In this document: piece after piece, positions 24,511 through 32,930 of the stretch
Layout of the letters: every line of letters begins with the position of its first letter
Position numbering within the stretch: position 1 is the stretch's first letter
Source of the DNA: Clostridia bacterium
GTDB taxonomy: Bacteria; Bacillota; Clostridia; Christensenellales; UBA1242
DNA length: 64,000 nt
NCBI GenBank assembly: GCA_017537515.1
Contig: JAFYKO010000122.1
Span: 1-64,000, forward strand
Direction: 5' to 3'
Translations under genes and position numbers: made by a program
Notes under the pieces: model-generated
Seen by the model: only the letters and a program-made list of their open reading frames with translations
The model's database searches: none
What the model was told of the DNA's origin: nothing

Positions 24511-25434
24511 TTACCCGCTAGAAGAAGTGTTATACAGGGCACCATACATATTCGTGATTGAAATGTTCACGTCCATTGCGGTGGGATAGACGTTCCCGCC
24601 CGACGTATCGTCTACAGCGTAGCCCTTTTCCGTGAACTTTGCAGAAGTGAGGACCCCGTTCACACTTTGACGTGCGACCTGTCCCTCAATAATAAGTTCT
24701 ACGGGGTGTCCTGCGGTCATCCACTTGCCCGCCACACCGCTGTTCATATTAGAACCCATCGCTTCCAAACCCGCCTGCATATTCGCACCGATACCGATAG
24801 CACCACCGATAACGGGAACGCCTGCGGTCTGTCCCGACATAGAGGCACCCGAACGTGCCTTGCCCTCGGCATACATTTCCTTGTTACCCGTAGCATAGCC
24901 CACGGTAATCTGTGTCTGTGCGGACGTGTGCTGCATAGCGGAGGTCATCATCGCCATACCCGCAGCGTCCATCGGGTCGTCGTTATAAAGGGCATCGTCG
25001 CCACCACGGGCGGGCTTGTAGGAAGCCAAACTCATATTCAAGAGTTGACTGCTAGAGGTGAACTGCTTCCAACCCTGTGCCAACATTTCGCTGCGAAGAT
25101 TTTTCTTAACCGTCACGTAATCACGATAATCCGTAAAATACATAACCCCGTCAAGGCTGATAGTCAGTTCCAACCTATCGCCCTGCCATTGAACACCAGG
25201 CAGGGGCTTGGACAACTTGCTTTTCGGGTCATTACCACCTGCGTTCGCACCCAGGCTTTGTATCAATGTCAAAAACTTCTCAACAGAACCCGCCCCTTCC
25301 CTGCATTGGTAATTAGGGAAGTTGTGTTCGTCAAGGGAAACATACCTGTCGGAATAAATATACAGGCACCCGTAGCGATAGCAGTTTGCACGGGCGAGCC
25401 TGCGAAATTCTAGGGATTCAATAACCTGTTCCAT
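24511..25434 (-). CDS. Putative tail tube-cap or baseplate protein, ~307 aa
   Basis: ATG at 25434 preceded by GAGGTTGTGTG. N-terminus is beta-rich; residues about 165-235 are Gly/Ala/Met-rich low complexity (SGASMSGQTAGVPVIGGAIG), as in flexible linkers of tail proteins. Ends GALYNTSSSG. Lies directly after the tape measure gene, where tube-completion (T4 gp48/gp54-like) or hub proteins are expected; homology is not proven. Confidence 0.55.
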   Translation of the reverse strand: MEQVIESLEFRRLARANCYRYGCLYIYSDRYVSLDEHNFPNYQCREGAGSVEKFLTLIQSLGANAGGNDPKSKLSKPLPGVQWQGDRLELTISLDGVMYFTDYRDYVTVKKNLRSEMLAQGWKQFTSSSQLLNMSLASYKPARGGDDALYNDDPMDAAGMAMMTSAMQHTSAQTQITVGYATGNKEMYAEGKARSGASMSGQTAGVPVIGGAIGIGANMQAGLEAMGSNMNSGVAGKWMTAGHPVELIIEGQVARQSVNGVLTSAKFTEKGYAVDDTSGGNVYPTAMDVNISITNMYGALYNTSSSG

Positions 25435-25446
25435 CACACAACCTCA

Positions 25447-27390
25447 TTAAGCGGTCCACGGTGCCATAGCAGGGTTAGCAACCATAATCGGGGTGGTGCC
25501 AGGGTTCTTCGCAGAAGCCATAACAGCTTCACGCATAATTTCGTTCTGCTCACGCTGATTACGCCAATCTGCAACCTGGTATTCGGCAGGTGCGGGAGCC
25601 TGTGCAGCCCTAGCCTGTTCCATAATGGCGTTAGCCTCGGAAGGTGTAGTAAGGGCGGTTTCCCTGCGTGTGACAGACGCACGGACACCACGGGAATACA
25701 CCGACGTAGTATCAATGATACCAGGTCCGTTCGTGACTTCCCGACGGGTCTTACGCTGTTTTTCCTGTTCGGCTTCAACGGCTGCGGACTTCTCCGAAAT
25801 CTTGGATTGAACTTCGCTGTCCTTATACCAACCACGACCGAACAGACGGCTGCGGTCAAACAATTCAATCAAGCCGTTAATGCCCCCAAGTATCTGTGCC
25901 CCCGTTTCAATTATTGACGACACAATCATAGGCATTATGAGTTTGGTCATATCCATAATGGACCCTGCCAAACCACTTACTATGGGCACAAGCCTGTCAA
26001 ATGACATAATGGCACTAGCGACCAAACCCCAGGGACCCAGGAACTTCGTTGCGGACTTTGCAATAGACCCAATACCCTTTACAACACCGCCCAACGCCTT
26101 GCCTAGCCCACCGAGGTTCACAGCACCCGATTTGCTACCGAACATACCCGTTGAAGCGGGGTTTACAGTAGCCTGCGGTGCAGCCCCCCGCTTGACAACG
26201 GGAGTAAGCAACCTGGAACTTTGGCGGGGTGCCTTTTGCATTCTTGCATTTTTAGGCATCTGTCTAGGGGCTTCGGATGCTTTCTGCGGGATTTCCGCTT
26301 TAAGCGTGGAAGCAATTTCGGGGCGTTCTGCGGGAGCAAGTGCAGGCTTTGTGACTTTCGCTTTCGGGGCAGTAGCCTTTTCCACATTGTCTGTAATCCC
26401 GCTGCGTGTAAGCGTCGGAACTTCTGCGGGCGGTGCAGACTGCGGTTCACGGATAGCCTGGGAAATTTCTTTCGCTGCCTTTTCCATAGACGGGACGTTC
26501 ACCTTGACCTTGCCCGAAAGCAACTGCTTTTCAAAGTTCACGCCCTCGCCTGCCACAGCCTTGACATTCTGTGCCCGTTCCGCATACAGGCTCGCAGCGG
26601 ACCCTGGGTCCTTGATACCCTGCTTTGCAGCACGGATAGCAAATTCTTCGTTAATGTCTGCCTGCTTTACGCCAAATTCCTTGTCAGCCAAAGCCTTTTT
26701 GCCCTCGGCAATTCGGTTCTGCTGATTTACAAGTGCGTCATACTTTTCTTTGGTCGCTTCGCTAATCGGAGTTTCTTTATTTTCCTTGACGTAGCGACCT
26801 AGACCCGCAACCAGGAACTTTCCAAGGGAATCGCCCCCCGAATTGCCTAGACCACCGATAGCGGATTCAATAGTCCCGTATTTGTCCTTAATGGCAAAAT
26901 TGGCTTCGGCACGTTCAGTTTCTATCGCCTTGATACGACGCTTCTGCATATCTTCGGCATTTTTCTTTTGCAGGTCGTATTTCTTCTTTTCAAGTTCAAC
27001 CGTGGCTTCAAGCGTCTTCCTGTGTTCACGGGCAACCAACTGCTGCAAACGAAATGCTTTCAGTTGTTCTTCCGTGACCTGCGGGACAAGGCTTTCAGCC
27101 AAATCCATCATACGTTGGTGGCGTTCCTGCTCAATCTTGTCTTCGGCAATCTTTGTTGTGAGCAGGTTGCGAATAGTGTCTTGAACGTCCGTTGCTTCGC
27201 CCGTCCGTCTAGCGATAGCGTTAGCAGCGATTTGGTCCTTAACTGCTAGTTGCATTCTATCCACAGCATTGGCGACCCGCTGCATACCTTCTGCGGTCTT
27301 ACTCAAAGTTTTAGCAAACGGTCCACCTTGATTAGACAGACTTTCACGCTTTTCTTTCAATTCAACCATTTTTTCAAACAAAGTCGCCAT
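25447..27390 (-). CDS. Tape measure-like protein, ~647 aa
   Basis: I start at MATLFEKMVELKEKRESL (ATG 27390, GAGG upstream; the frame opens at 27402). Residues 1-330 are long charged helices predicted to form coiled coils, then a Pro/Ala/Lys-rich linker (about 330-420). Then comes a hydrophobic stretch (about 465-545, with SAIMSFDRLVPIVSGLAGSI and MIVSSIIETGAQIL) typical of tape measures that thread the tube and touch the host membrane. It lies after the chaperone genes, as usual. At roughly 1.5 angstrom per residue the tail would be near 100 nm (inference). Confidence 0.78.
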   Translation of the reverse strand: MATLFEKMVELKEKRESLSNQGGPFAKTLSKTAEGMQRVANAVDRMQLAVKDQIAANAIARRTGEATDVQDTIRNLLTTKIAEDKIEQERHQRMMDLAESLVPQVTEEQLKAFRLQQLVAREHRKTLEATVELEKKKYDLQKKNAEDMQKRRIKAIETERAEANFAIKDKYGTIESAIGGLGNSGGDSLGKFLVAGLGRYVKENKETPISEATKEKYDALVNQQNRIAEGKKALADKEFGVKQADINEEFAIRAAKQGIKDPGSAASLYAERAQNVKAVAGEGVNFEKQLLSGKVKVNVPSMEKAAKEISQAIREPQSAPPAEVPTLTRSGITDNVEKATAPKAKVTKPALAPAERPEIASTLKAEIPQKASEAPRQMPKNARMQKAPRQSSRLLTPVVKRGAAPQATVNPASTGMFGSKSGAVNLGGLGKALGGVVKGIGSIAKSATKFLGPWGLVASAIMSFDRLVPIVSGLAGSIMDMTKLIMPMIVSSIIETGAQILGGINGLIELFDRSRLFGRGWYKDSEVQSKISEKSAAVEAEQEKQRKTRREVTNGPGIIDTTSVYSRGVRASVTRRETALTTPSEANAIMEQARAAQAPAPAEYQVADWRNQREQNEIMREAVMASAKNPGTTPIMVANPAMAPWTA

Positions 27391-27398
27391 AGTTGCCA

Positions 27399-27512
27399 TC
27401 ACCTCGTAGTTCTGTTCGGTTTGTTAGACTTCTTGCGTTCCGCTTCAAGCATTTCTTCCCTTGCCCGCAAGTAGTCTTCCACTTCGGCTACGGACGTGTT
27501 CATATCCACGTC
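27399..27512 (-). CDS. Frameshift extension of the gp26-like chaperone
   Basis: 37 codons, out of frame with and directly following the gene at 27511-28257. They can be reached by a +1 shift at CTT TGA C (27510-27516), the same heptamer as the prfB frameshift site. The product would add a charged tail (DYLRAREEMLEAERKKSNK) to the C-terminus, giving ~285 residues. Alternatively an ATG at 27501-27503 could start a 34-residue protein, but its ribosome site is weak. It ends next to the tape measure start (TGATG), the usual place for a tail-chaperone frameshift. Confidence 0.6.
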   Translation of the reverse strand, partial: DVDMNTSVAEVEDYLRAREEMLEAERKKSNKPNRTTR

Positions 27513-27516
27513 AAAG
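27510..27516 (-). promoter_or_regulatory. Putative +1 ribosomal frameshift site
   Basis: The minus strand reads CTT TGA C, with AGG directly before it. The P-site Leu codon CUU can slip to UUU and the UGA is slow, exactly as in prfB. It sits at the stop of the gp26-like gene, and the +1 frame runs on for 37 codons. Confidence 0.6.
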
Positions 27517-28257
27517 CCTAAAATTAGTCTTATACTTGCTAATCGCTGCCTTGTCAAGAAACGGGGTGTATTGAGTGACCTCCACGGCACTCAAAGCCAC
27601 GCTGTATTTCTTCTTGCATTCGGGACATTCAAATTCGGCTTCGGTATCATCCAGGAAATAGGTTTTAATGGCTTCAAGCATAAGGTTCAAAATGCCGAAG
27701 TCGTCCATTTCCATAATAGTTTCACGAATCTTTTCTTTCTTGCCGTCCACAGACAGAATATAAGGTTCCACAAGGTCAATGAACTTTGCAGGTTCCAATT
27801 CGTCCAGGTCGGTGTCTTTCGTGAAACCCAACTTTTCCACCATAGTGTCCCAGGCTTCAACTGTCGGATAGCCCAATTCCCAAACGTGCTTGCCATCGTC
27901 AATGGTAAGCGGGTAAGGGTCGTCTGCTGCAAGGCTAGGAACAGGCGGGAAATCGCTCATAGATATGGAACGCTTGTGGGCTTTCTTGCAGTGCGGGCAG
28001 GTAAGATTCAGTTCCCATTTCTGCTTCGGGTAAGCGTGGAACGCAAGCATAGCCACAAGATACTTCACGTCCACAGGGACAAGGAGGCTTGCGTCTATTT
28101 CGTCGCCCACAAGAACCTGCAAAAGTTTCACGACTTCTTGCAGCGACGGGTCCTTGCCCAAGTCAATAGCCTGCTGCAAACTCATAGCCTTCATCTTGAA
28201 AGACTTGAATTTGTAGGGCTTAAAGTTGGACGGCAGGGAAGTCACAGGAATTATCAT
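27511..28257 (-). CDS. T4 gp26-like baseplate/tail assembly protein with zinc-ribbon Cys pairs
   Basis: 248 residues beginning MIIPVTSLPSNFKPYKFKSF, like the 'P-VTSLPSx-K' start of the T4 gp26-type baseplate family. Two Cys pairs, CPHCKK (around 87) and CPECKK (around 218), suggest zinc binding. A Leu/Val-rich domain (KYLVAMLAFHAYPKQ) lies between. These proteins act as tail-assembly chaperones or baseplate hub factors. AACCGAGGTATAAA leader. It is followed by a +1 frameshift site and the tape measure. Confidence 0.7.
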   Translation of the reverse strand: MIIPVTSLPSNFKPYKFKSFKMKAMSLQQAIDLGKDPSLQEVVKLLQVLVGDEIDASLLVPVDVKYLVAMLAFHAYPKQKWELNLTCPHCKKAHKRSISMSDFPPVPSLAADDPYPLTIDDGKHVWELGYPTVEAWDTMVEKLGFTKDTDLDELEPAKFIDLVEPYILSVDGKKEKIRETIMEMDDFGILNLMLEAIKTYFLDDTEAEFECPECKKKYSVALSAVEVTQYTPFLDKAAISKYKTNFRL

Positions 28258-28274
28258 TTTATACCTCGGTTGGT

Positions 28275-28697
28275 TTAGATTGCCCTTAACGTAAGTTTTA
28301 CGTCAAGAATTTCTGCGGACTTGTAATCCACAGAATCGGGTGGTTCATACTTTGAAAGATAGCATTTAATTTGAGTGGGGTTGTCTTCGTGACCCCACAT
28401 AAGCGTTATAGGCAACCGCAAATCAATGTAGCCAGGGTGGACGGTTGCCGTATAAAGGGAACGCAGCAGCAATTCCTGTCTGTTCGTCACATAGGCTTCA
28501 ACGGTAAATTCCTGGGTCTTCAACTGCCCATCTTCAATAATGAACGGGCGAAGACCGCCAACGTTAGAAATAACCAACTTATTCAGTTCGTCAAAGCCAC
28601 GGGGAAAGACACATTCTGCGTCAAAATGTGCCGTATCTAAAAATGTCGTATCAATAGCAGATTGGACCGACAGCCCGTTTCTTACGTTGAATGCCAC
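28275..28697 (-). CDS. Hypothetical tail protein, ~140 aa
   Basis: The GTG at 28695-28697 (MAFNVRNGLSVQSAI) is preferred because AAAGGATTTCATA precedes it. The longer frame to 28760 would translate the hairpin at 28722-28764 and lacks a ribosome site. Beta-rich, located between the tube and the gp26-like gene, so probably a tail structural or initiation protein. No family proven. Confidence 0.55.
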   Translation of the reverse strand: MAFNVRNGLSVQSAIDTTFLDTAHFDAECVFPRGFDELNKLVISNVGGLRPFIIEDGQLKTQEFTVEAYVTNRQELLLRSLYTATVHPGYIDLRLPITLMWGHEDNPTQIKCYLSKYEPPDSVDYKSAEILDVKLTLRAI

Positions 28698-28721
28698 TAT
28701 GAAATCCTTTGAAAGTAGAAG

Positions 28722-28764
28722 CGGGGTGCCCCTATCTACCCAATAGATATATAGTGGCACCCCG
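28722..28764 (-). terminator. Hairpin between tail tube and next gene
   Basis: CGGGGTGCC (28722-28730) pairs with GGCACCCCG (28756-28764), with an inner TATCTA/TAGATA pairing. No U-tract follows on the minus strand, so it looks like an attenuator or RNA-end stabiliser that could keep tube/sheath expression above that of downstream genes. Confidence 0.5.
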
Positions 28765-28769
28765 TCAAA

Positions 28770-29354
28770 TTAGGTGTTGCCGTCGCCAATCGTCCAACCG
28801 TGTGCCTTGATTTCAAGTTGCACGGAGCCGATTTCGGCAGCGTCGGAAGTGTAGTTCGGGGACTGCACCTTTTTGAACTGCACACCTTTAAGGTGGTAGG
28901 TAATTGTCGGGGGAACTTCCCCATCAGCCGTGGAGTTGCCCAAGGCTTCCAGGGTAATCCCGTCAAAGGTGTATTCCGACTTTTCATTGATATTGCGGTG
29001 GTTGAAATAACCCGCAGTATTGTTCGCCACGTTCACAAGAGCCTTGAAAATACGGTGGTCCATATTTTCATAAATGTCAATCGGGAGCGAATCAATAAAG
29101 CGGTCCTGCCAAGCAGCCTGGGAAATGTGAATGCCCTTGATTTCCGCTTCTGCATAGGTGGTTTCAGTTTCAAACTGAAAGTCGCTATGGCAGGCGAAGG
29201 ACATCTGCAAACGGGGGTCGTTTGCCACGTCGCCCATAAGTTCTTTCAACTTATCGCACTTGTCAAAGTTAATACGCCAATTTGACGTAACGGCATAGTT
29301 GTATTCATTGAAGTTCTTGCCGAGAAGTTCTCCAATCTTAATGTTCTGTGGCAT
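28770..29354 (-). CDS. Tail tube protein (T4 gp19-like)
   Basis: 194 residues, close to the T4 tube protein (163 aa) in size, and placed immediately downstream of the sheath gene as in other contractile phages. Sequence is beta-rich with an F-N-DKCDKLKELM helix near the N-terminus, and ends in VQLEIKAHGWTIG. The tube monomer polymerises inside the sheath. Family call rests on order, size and pattern. Confidence 0.7.
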   Translation of the reverse strand: MPQNIKIGELLGKNFNEYNYAVTSNWRINFDKCDKLKELMGDVANDPRLQMSFACHSDFQFETETTYAEAEIKGIHISQAAWQDRFIDSLPIDIYENMDHRIFKALVNVANNTAGYFNHRNINEKSEYTFDGITLEALGNSTADGEVPPTITYHLKGVQFKKVQSPNYTSDAAEIGSVQLEIKAHGWTIGDGNT

Positions 29355-29357
29355 AGA

Positions 29358-31619
29358 TTAAGCCTCCTGTGCAAGCGACACAGCCAAAGTCTGCGTTTGG
29401 CTGTATGCGGTAATGTAAACGTCCACAAAGCGAGCCACGCCCTTGAAGCGGATTGCATAGTCAAAGCGAAGCACTTCATCACCGATAACGTTCTTGTCGG
29501 CACTGACGATACCTTCTTCAATGTAGTTCTTGTCAATGAAGTTTTGGTTCAACTGATTAAGAACTGCAAGACCACGGTTGACAGTGGATTGGTCGTTGTA
29601 TTCAGCCACGAATGCCTTCATAGCGTCATAGATAGCGAACTTCATCCATAAGAACGAAATAATGCAGTGAATGTCGGAAAGCGACGTGTCGGTAAGTTGC
29701 GACGTGCGTTCTTCCCAAATGAAGTAGCCACCGTCTTCAATGACAGGGTTAATCTTCAACTGACGGGCGAGCATATTGCGTTCGGGTCCGCTGAACTGCT
29801 GCGACAGGGACAGACAAGCAATCTGTCCGTAATTGTAGCCGAACGGGGGACGTGCTTCAATGCCGTCGTTGTAGTGGCTGTTGAGCAAGTCAGCGACCAA
29901 GCAAGCCATAGTCACAGCCGTTCTCTTGCCTGCCAGGGTGCGGTAAGCATACTGACAGTAGTCGGCAATAAAGCGGTTGCCGTGACGACCCGTAAGGTTG
30001 CCGAACACGTCGGTAGAAGCAGCACGACCAATGTTAGACAGACCCAAGGTCGCTTCATTGGAAGCCGTGATTGCGGAAATGTAATCCGCAGGGTTCATAA
30101 TGTCGCCAAGGTTCGGGGTAGCAAGACAACGCCAACGGGTAAGGTTGTCCCCAAGCAACACTTGGAGTGCCTGCGAGTAGGCGTAGGACTTGTTCTGCCC
30201 AAGAATCTTGTTTTCCTTAATCATACCCTCAAAGTAATGGAGTTCATTAGTAATCGGGTCGTTTTCGTAATCAATGGTGTAGTCGCCAAAGATTTCGCTA
30301 GACTTCGGAACAAGATACTTGGAACCACCCATAACAGCGTCCATCTGCATAGAAATGTAGTTGGAATCAAAGTCGTCGTAAGACATAGACACCACGAAAT
30401 CATTCTTGCAGTAGGTCTTGTAGTAGGAAGCCCAATACTCATTCTGCTCACCCATATACATATAGGTGTTGCGGTTTTTAAGATAGAGTTGGGTGCTAAT
30501 GTTGAACTTCGCAACATAGCCGTCGCCCTTCTTTGCAACCGTCACATTACCGCACGGGAAGCCGTAGAAGCCAGGTGCGAGTTTACGGGTAGAAGTCGGG
30601 TCTTCGGCAATCGGGAGTTCCACGGTAGCCGTGAGCGAAATAGACAGACCGAAGCAGTTGAGTTGCTGCGGACCGCCATCCTTACCCGAATACAGGTAAT
30701 AGACACCATACTTTTCGTTTTCGTCGGAACCCGAACCTTCCACACCCACACCAGGGGTATAGACAAGCGGGGTGTCCCAATCTTCTTCAATGACGTGCTT
30801 GCCGTCTGCGTAAGTGGCACCCTTGACCGCTTCTGCAAACTTGTCAAACATACCCCAATCGGAGCCGTCAAACAAAGCGGAGTAGTCAAATTCAGCCATA
30901 CGGTTCACACGACCATTCACGAAAGCGGTAATCTTGACAGGGTGTTCGCCCTCGTCACCGCTACCGCTACCGCCCGCTGCTGCACCGACCAGGAAGCCGT
31001 CCAACTTGAAATCGCCCGAAGCGGAAATAAGGTTGGCAACGTCGGGATTGAATGCGAGTTCTGCGGGAACGTCTTCGTCAATGTGGTTTGCACCGTCAAA
31101 GTCAAACAACTGCACACGGACGGAACGACCTTCCTTTGCGTAAGCAGACTGCGTAATCGGCTGACTTAAACGCACGACGACGTTCTTCTTGTCCTTGGAG
31201 CAGTAATCGCCTTCGCCCTTGAAGTAAAGGTAGGATTCGCTGTCTTCAACAGGGGCAGCGATAGCCGAAGCGGGAAGCATAGTGTTCACGACCAACTTGC
31301 CGTCTTCCACCGTAAACTTCATAGCACCGAACGGAGTGTCCGACGGGAGCATTTCGGGGTCCTTTGCACGGCAAAGAACCTGCGGGACCTTACGCTGTGC
31401 GAGCAAGTAGGCTTCCATAGCAGCAAGCCCGTGACGCTCCATATTCGGAGTGCCGAACGTCTTCACGTAATCGTCTTCGCTAGAAATCAAGGTTGGTGTA
31501 TTACAAAGTCCCCTGTCTGCTTCAATGGCACCCGCAGAACGGAAACCGATTGCAACAGAAGAACGCTGCGATTTATCAATGAGGTAAACACCTACGCCTG
31601 CGGAATCATTAACGGGCAT
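29358..31619 (-). CDS. Contractile tail sheath protein (T4 gp18-like)
   Basis: 753 residues. The N-terminus (MPVNDSAGVGVYLIDKSQRSS) fits the sheath start followed by SSEDDYVKTFGTPN; the C-terminus has the conserved sheath end (ITAYSQTQTLAVSL) after a segment FRFDYAIRFKGVARF. It is longer than T4 gp18 (659 aa); extra surface domains include Gly/Ser-rich loops (AAAGGSGSGDEGEHP, VEGSGSDENE). The sheath contracts to drive the tube through the host envelope. Next to the tube gene by three bases. Confidence 0.88.
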   Translation of the reverse strand: MPVNDSAGVGVYLIDKSQRSSVAIGFRSAGAIEADRGLCNTPTLISSEDDYVKTFGTPNMERHGLAAMEAYLLAQRKVPQVLCRAKDPEMLPSDTPFGAMKFTVEDGKLVVNTMLPASAIAAPVEDSESYLYFKGEGDYCSKDKKNVVVRLSQPITQSAYAKEGRSVRVQLFDFDGANHIDEDVPAELAFNPDVANLISASGDFKLDGFLVGAAAGGSGSGDEGEHPVKITAFVNGRVNRMAEFDYSALFDGSDWGMFDKFAEAVKGATYADGKHVIEEDWDTPLVYTPGVGVEGSGSDENEKYGVYYLYSGKDGGPQQLNCFGLSISLTATVELPIAEDPTSTRKLAPGFYGFPCGNVTVAKKGDGYVAKFNISTQLYLKNRNTYMYMGEQNEYWASYYKTYCKNDFVVSMSYDDFDSNYISMQMDAVMGGSKYLVPKSSEIFGDYTIDYENDPITNELHYFEGMIKENKILGQNKSYAYSQALQVLLGDNLTRWRCLATPNLGDIMNPADYISAITASNEATLGLSNIGRAASTDVFGNLTGRHGNRFIADYCQYAYRTLAGKRTAVTMACLVADLLNSHYNDGIEARPPFGYNYGQIACLSLSQQFSGPERNMLARQLKINPVIEDGGYFIWEERTSQLTDTSLSDIHCIISFLWMKFAIYDAMKAFVAEYNDQSTVNRGLAVLNQLNQNFIDKNYIEEGIVSADKNVIGDEVLRFDYAIRFKGVARFVDVYITAYSQTQTLAVSLAQEA

Positions 31620-31620
31620 A

Positions 31621-32784
31621 TTACTTCTCCTGTGTTAAATTTTTGGCGACGAGGGAATCCATTTCAACCACCTTTTCGGGGGCACGGCTGCAAGCGGATT
31701 CGTGCATTCTATCAAGCAACGCCATTTCGTCGGTAATCACGGCTTGATGCTTTTCTTCCACGTGTTCGGGGGCATACTTGCGGGCGAAGCCTTCTGCCAT
31801 TTCAGCACCCATAAACTTCGTGGCAACTTTCTTCGCTTCGTCAATGTGGTTTTCCTGCAAGAGCGACTTCACCAGGGTAGCGATTTTAGTCTTGTCATTA
31901 CCGACAAACGCTTCCCCAAGGTAGCCATACTTGTGAACGAAACTTTCGCACGGTTCGGCAGAAGCCATAGCGTCACACCATTCGTCGTCGGAACAGGTGT
32001 TGGACTTGCAAAGGGCGTTGTCCATAATGCAGTTCACGGCAGAAATAAGGAACGAACGGAGTTGTTCAATTTCGTAGTCAGTCGGGTATTCGGGAATGGT
32101 AAGAGCCAGGTCGCCCGTTTCGTCATTGTAACCGCCATCAATGGTGTCCGCTCCGTAATACGGGTCGGGGACAAATTCCTGGGTTGGCTTCACAAGTTCC
32201 GAAGCACCACGGACAATCAACTTGCCGTTTTCGTTGGCGATAGTTACGCCCGTGCCTTCCAAAGCGTCGTTAGCAAGAGCGATAACGGAATCAAGTTCAA
32301 TCGGGAAGCCGTCCATATCCACCTGGTCAACGTCTTCGGACTTCTTCTTATAACTAGAACCCGTGGTCTTGTTTACATTGTCCATAAACTTGTCGGGGTC
32401 TTCAACTTCAAGGGCATTACCATCCTTGTCAACGACGTAGGTCTTGCCATTCTTCGTGATAGTCTTCACGTTGTCCTTGCCGTCGCTGTAAACGGATTCT
32501 GCCTTTACAGGATTGAACTCAACGGAAACGTTGTATGCAGCGTTGTAGCCGTTGGAAATCGGTGTCATACGAACCGACTCAATGGCAGGCGAAGAAGCCT
32601 TTAACGAATCCATAAGACGTGTGACAGCACCAGGACCGCCCGTCACGGATTCAGTAAACGAGAAACGACCACTTTTGTATTGGTCAATGTGGAACGCTTC
32701 ACCGAGGGAATGTCCGAAAGTGGACTTGACACCTGCGTTAAGGTCAGCCCAAAATTTAGTCTTTGCGTTTTCAGTGAAATTCAT
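31621..32784 (-). CDS. Hypothetical structural protein upstream of sheath, 387 aa
   Basis: Starts MNFTENAKTKFWADLNAGVKS, with AGGAG upstream. N-terminal 110 residues Ser/Thr-rich; residues 105-155 look like a linker with a YKKKSED piece reminiscent of the head-protein tag. C-terminal region helical with four Cys in CKSNTCSDDEWC. Ends next to the sheath start, so probably a tail or neck component. Not identified. Confidence 0.55.
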   Translation of the reverse strand: MNFTENAKTKFWADLNAGVKSTFGHSLGEAFHIDQYKSGRFSFTESVTGGPGAVTRLMDSLKASSPAIESVRMTPISNGYNAAYNVSVEFNPVKAESVYSDGKDNVKTITKNGKTYVVDKDGNALEVEDPDKFMDNVNKTTGSSYKKKSEDVDQVDMDGFPIELDSVIALANDALEGTGVTIANENGKLIVRGASELVKPTQEFVPDPYYGADTIDGGYNDETGDLALTIPEYPTDYEIEQLRSFLISAVNCIMDNALCKSNTCSDDEWCDAMASAEPCESFVHKYGYLGEAFVGNDKTKIATLVKSLLQENHIDEAKKVATKFMGAEMAEGFARKYAPEHVEEKHQAVITDEMALLDRMHESACSRAPEKVVEMDSLVAKNLTQEK

Positions 32785-32894
32785 TTGAGGAATACTCCTA
32801 ATTTTCAGTATATACTAGACAAAATATAAATAAAATTTTTAGCACGTTCGCAACCATTATAGGCTTCAAACATATTTTATTAAAAGTGCCTGCC

Positions 32895-32923
32895 TTGACA
32901 AATGTTGCTCAACAAATTATATT
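32895..32923 (+). promoter_or_regulatory. Promoter of the plus-strand TnpB
   Basis: Plus-strand TTGACA (32895-32900), 17-base spacer, TATATT (32918-32923). The ATG at 32931 lies about where transcription would begin, so the TnpB mRNA may be leaderless. No palindrome is present. Confidence 0.75.
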
Positions 32924-32930
32924 TAAGCGT

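Noticed and set aside
28698..28760. Longer start of the 140-residue tail gene
   Set aside because: Translates the hairpin and lacks a ribosome site; the GTG at 28697 has AAAGGA.
29667..31169. Plus-strand open frame of 500 codons
   Set aside because: Antisense to the tail sheath gene, which has convincing family features.
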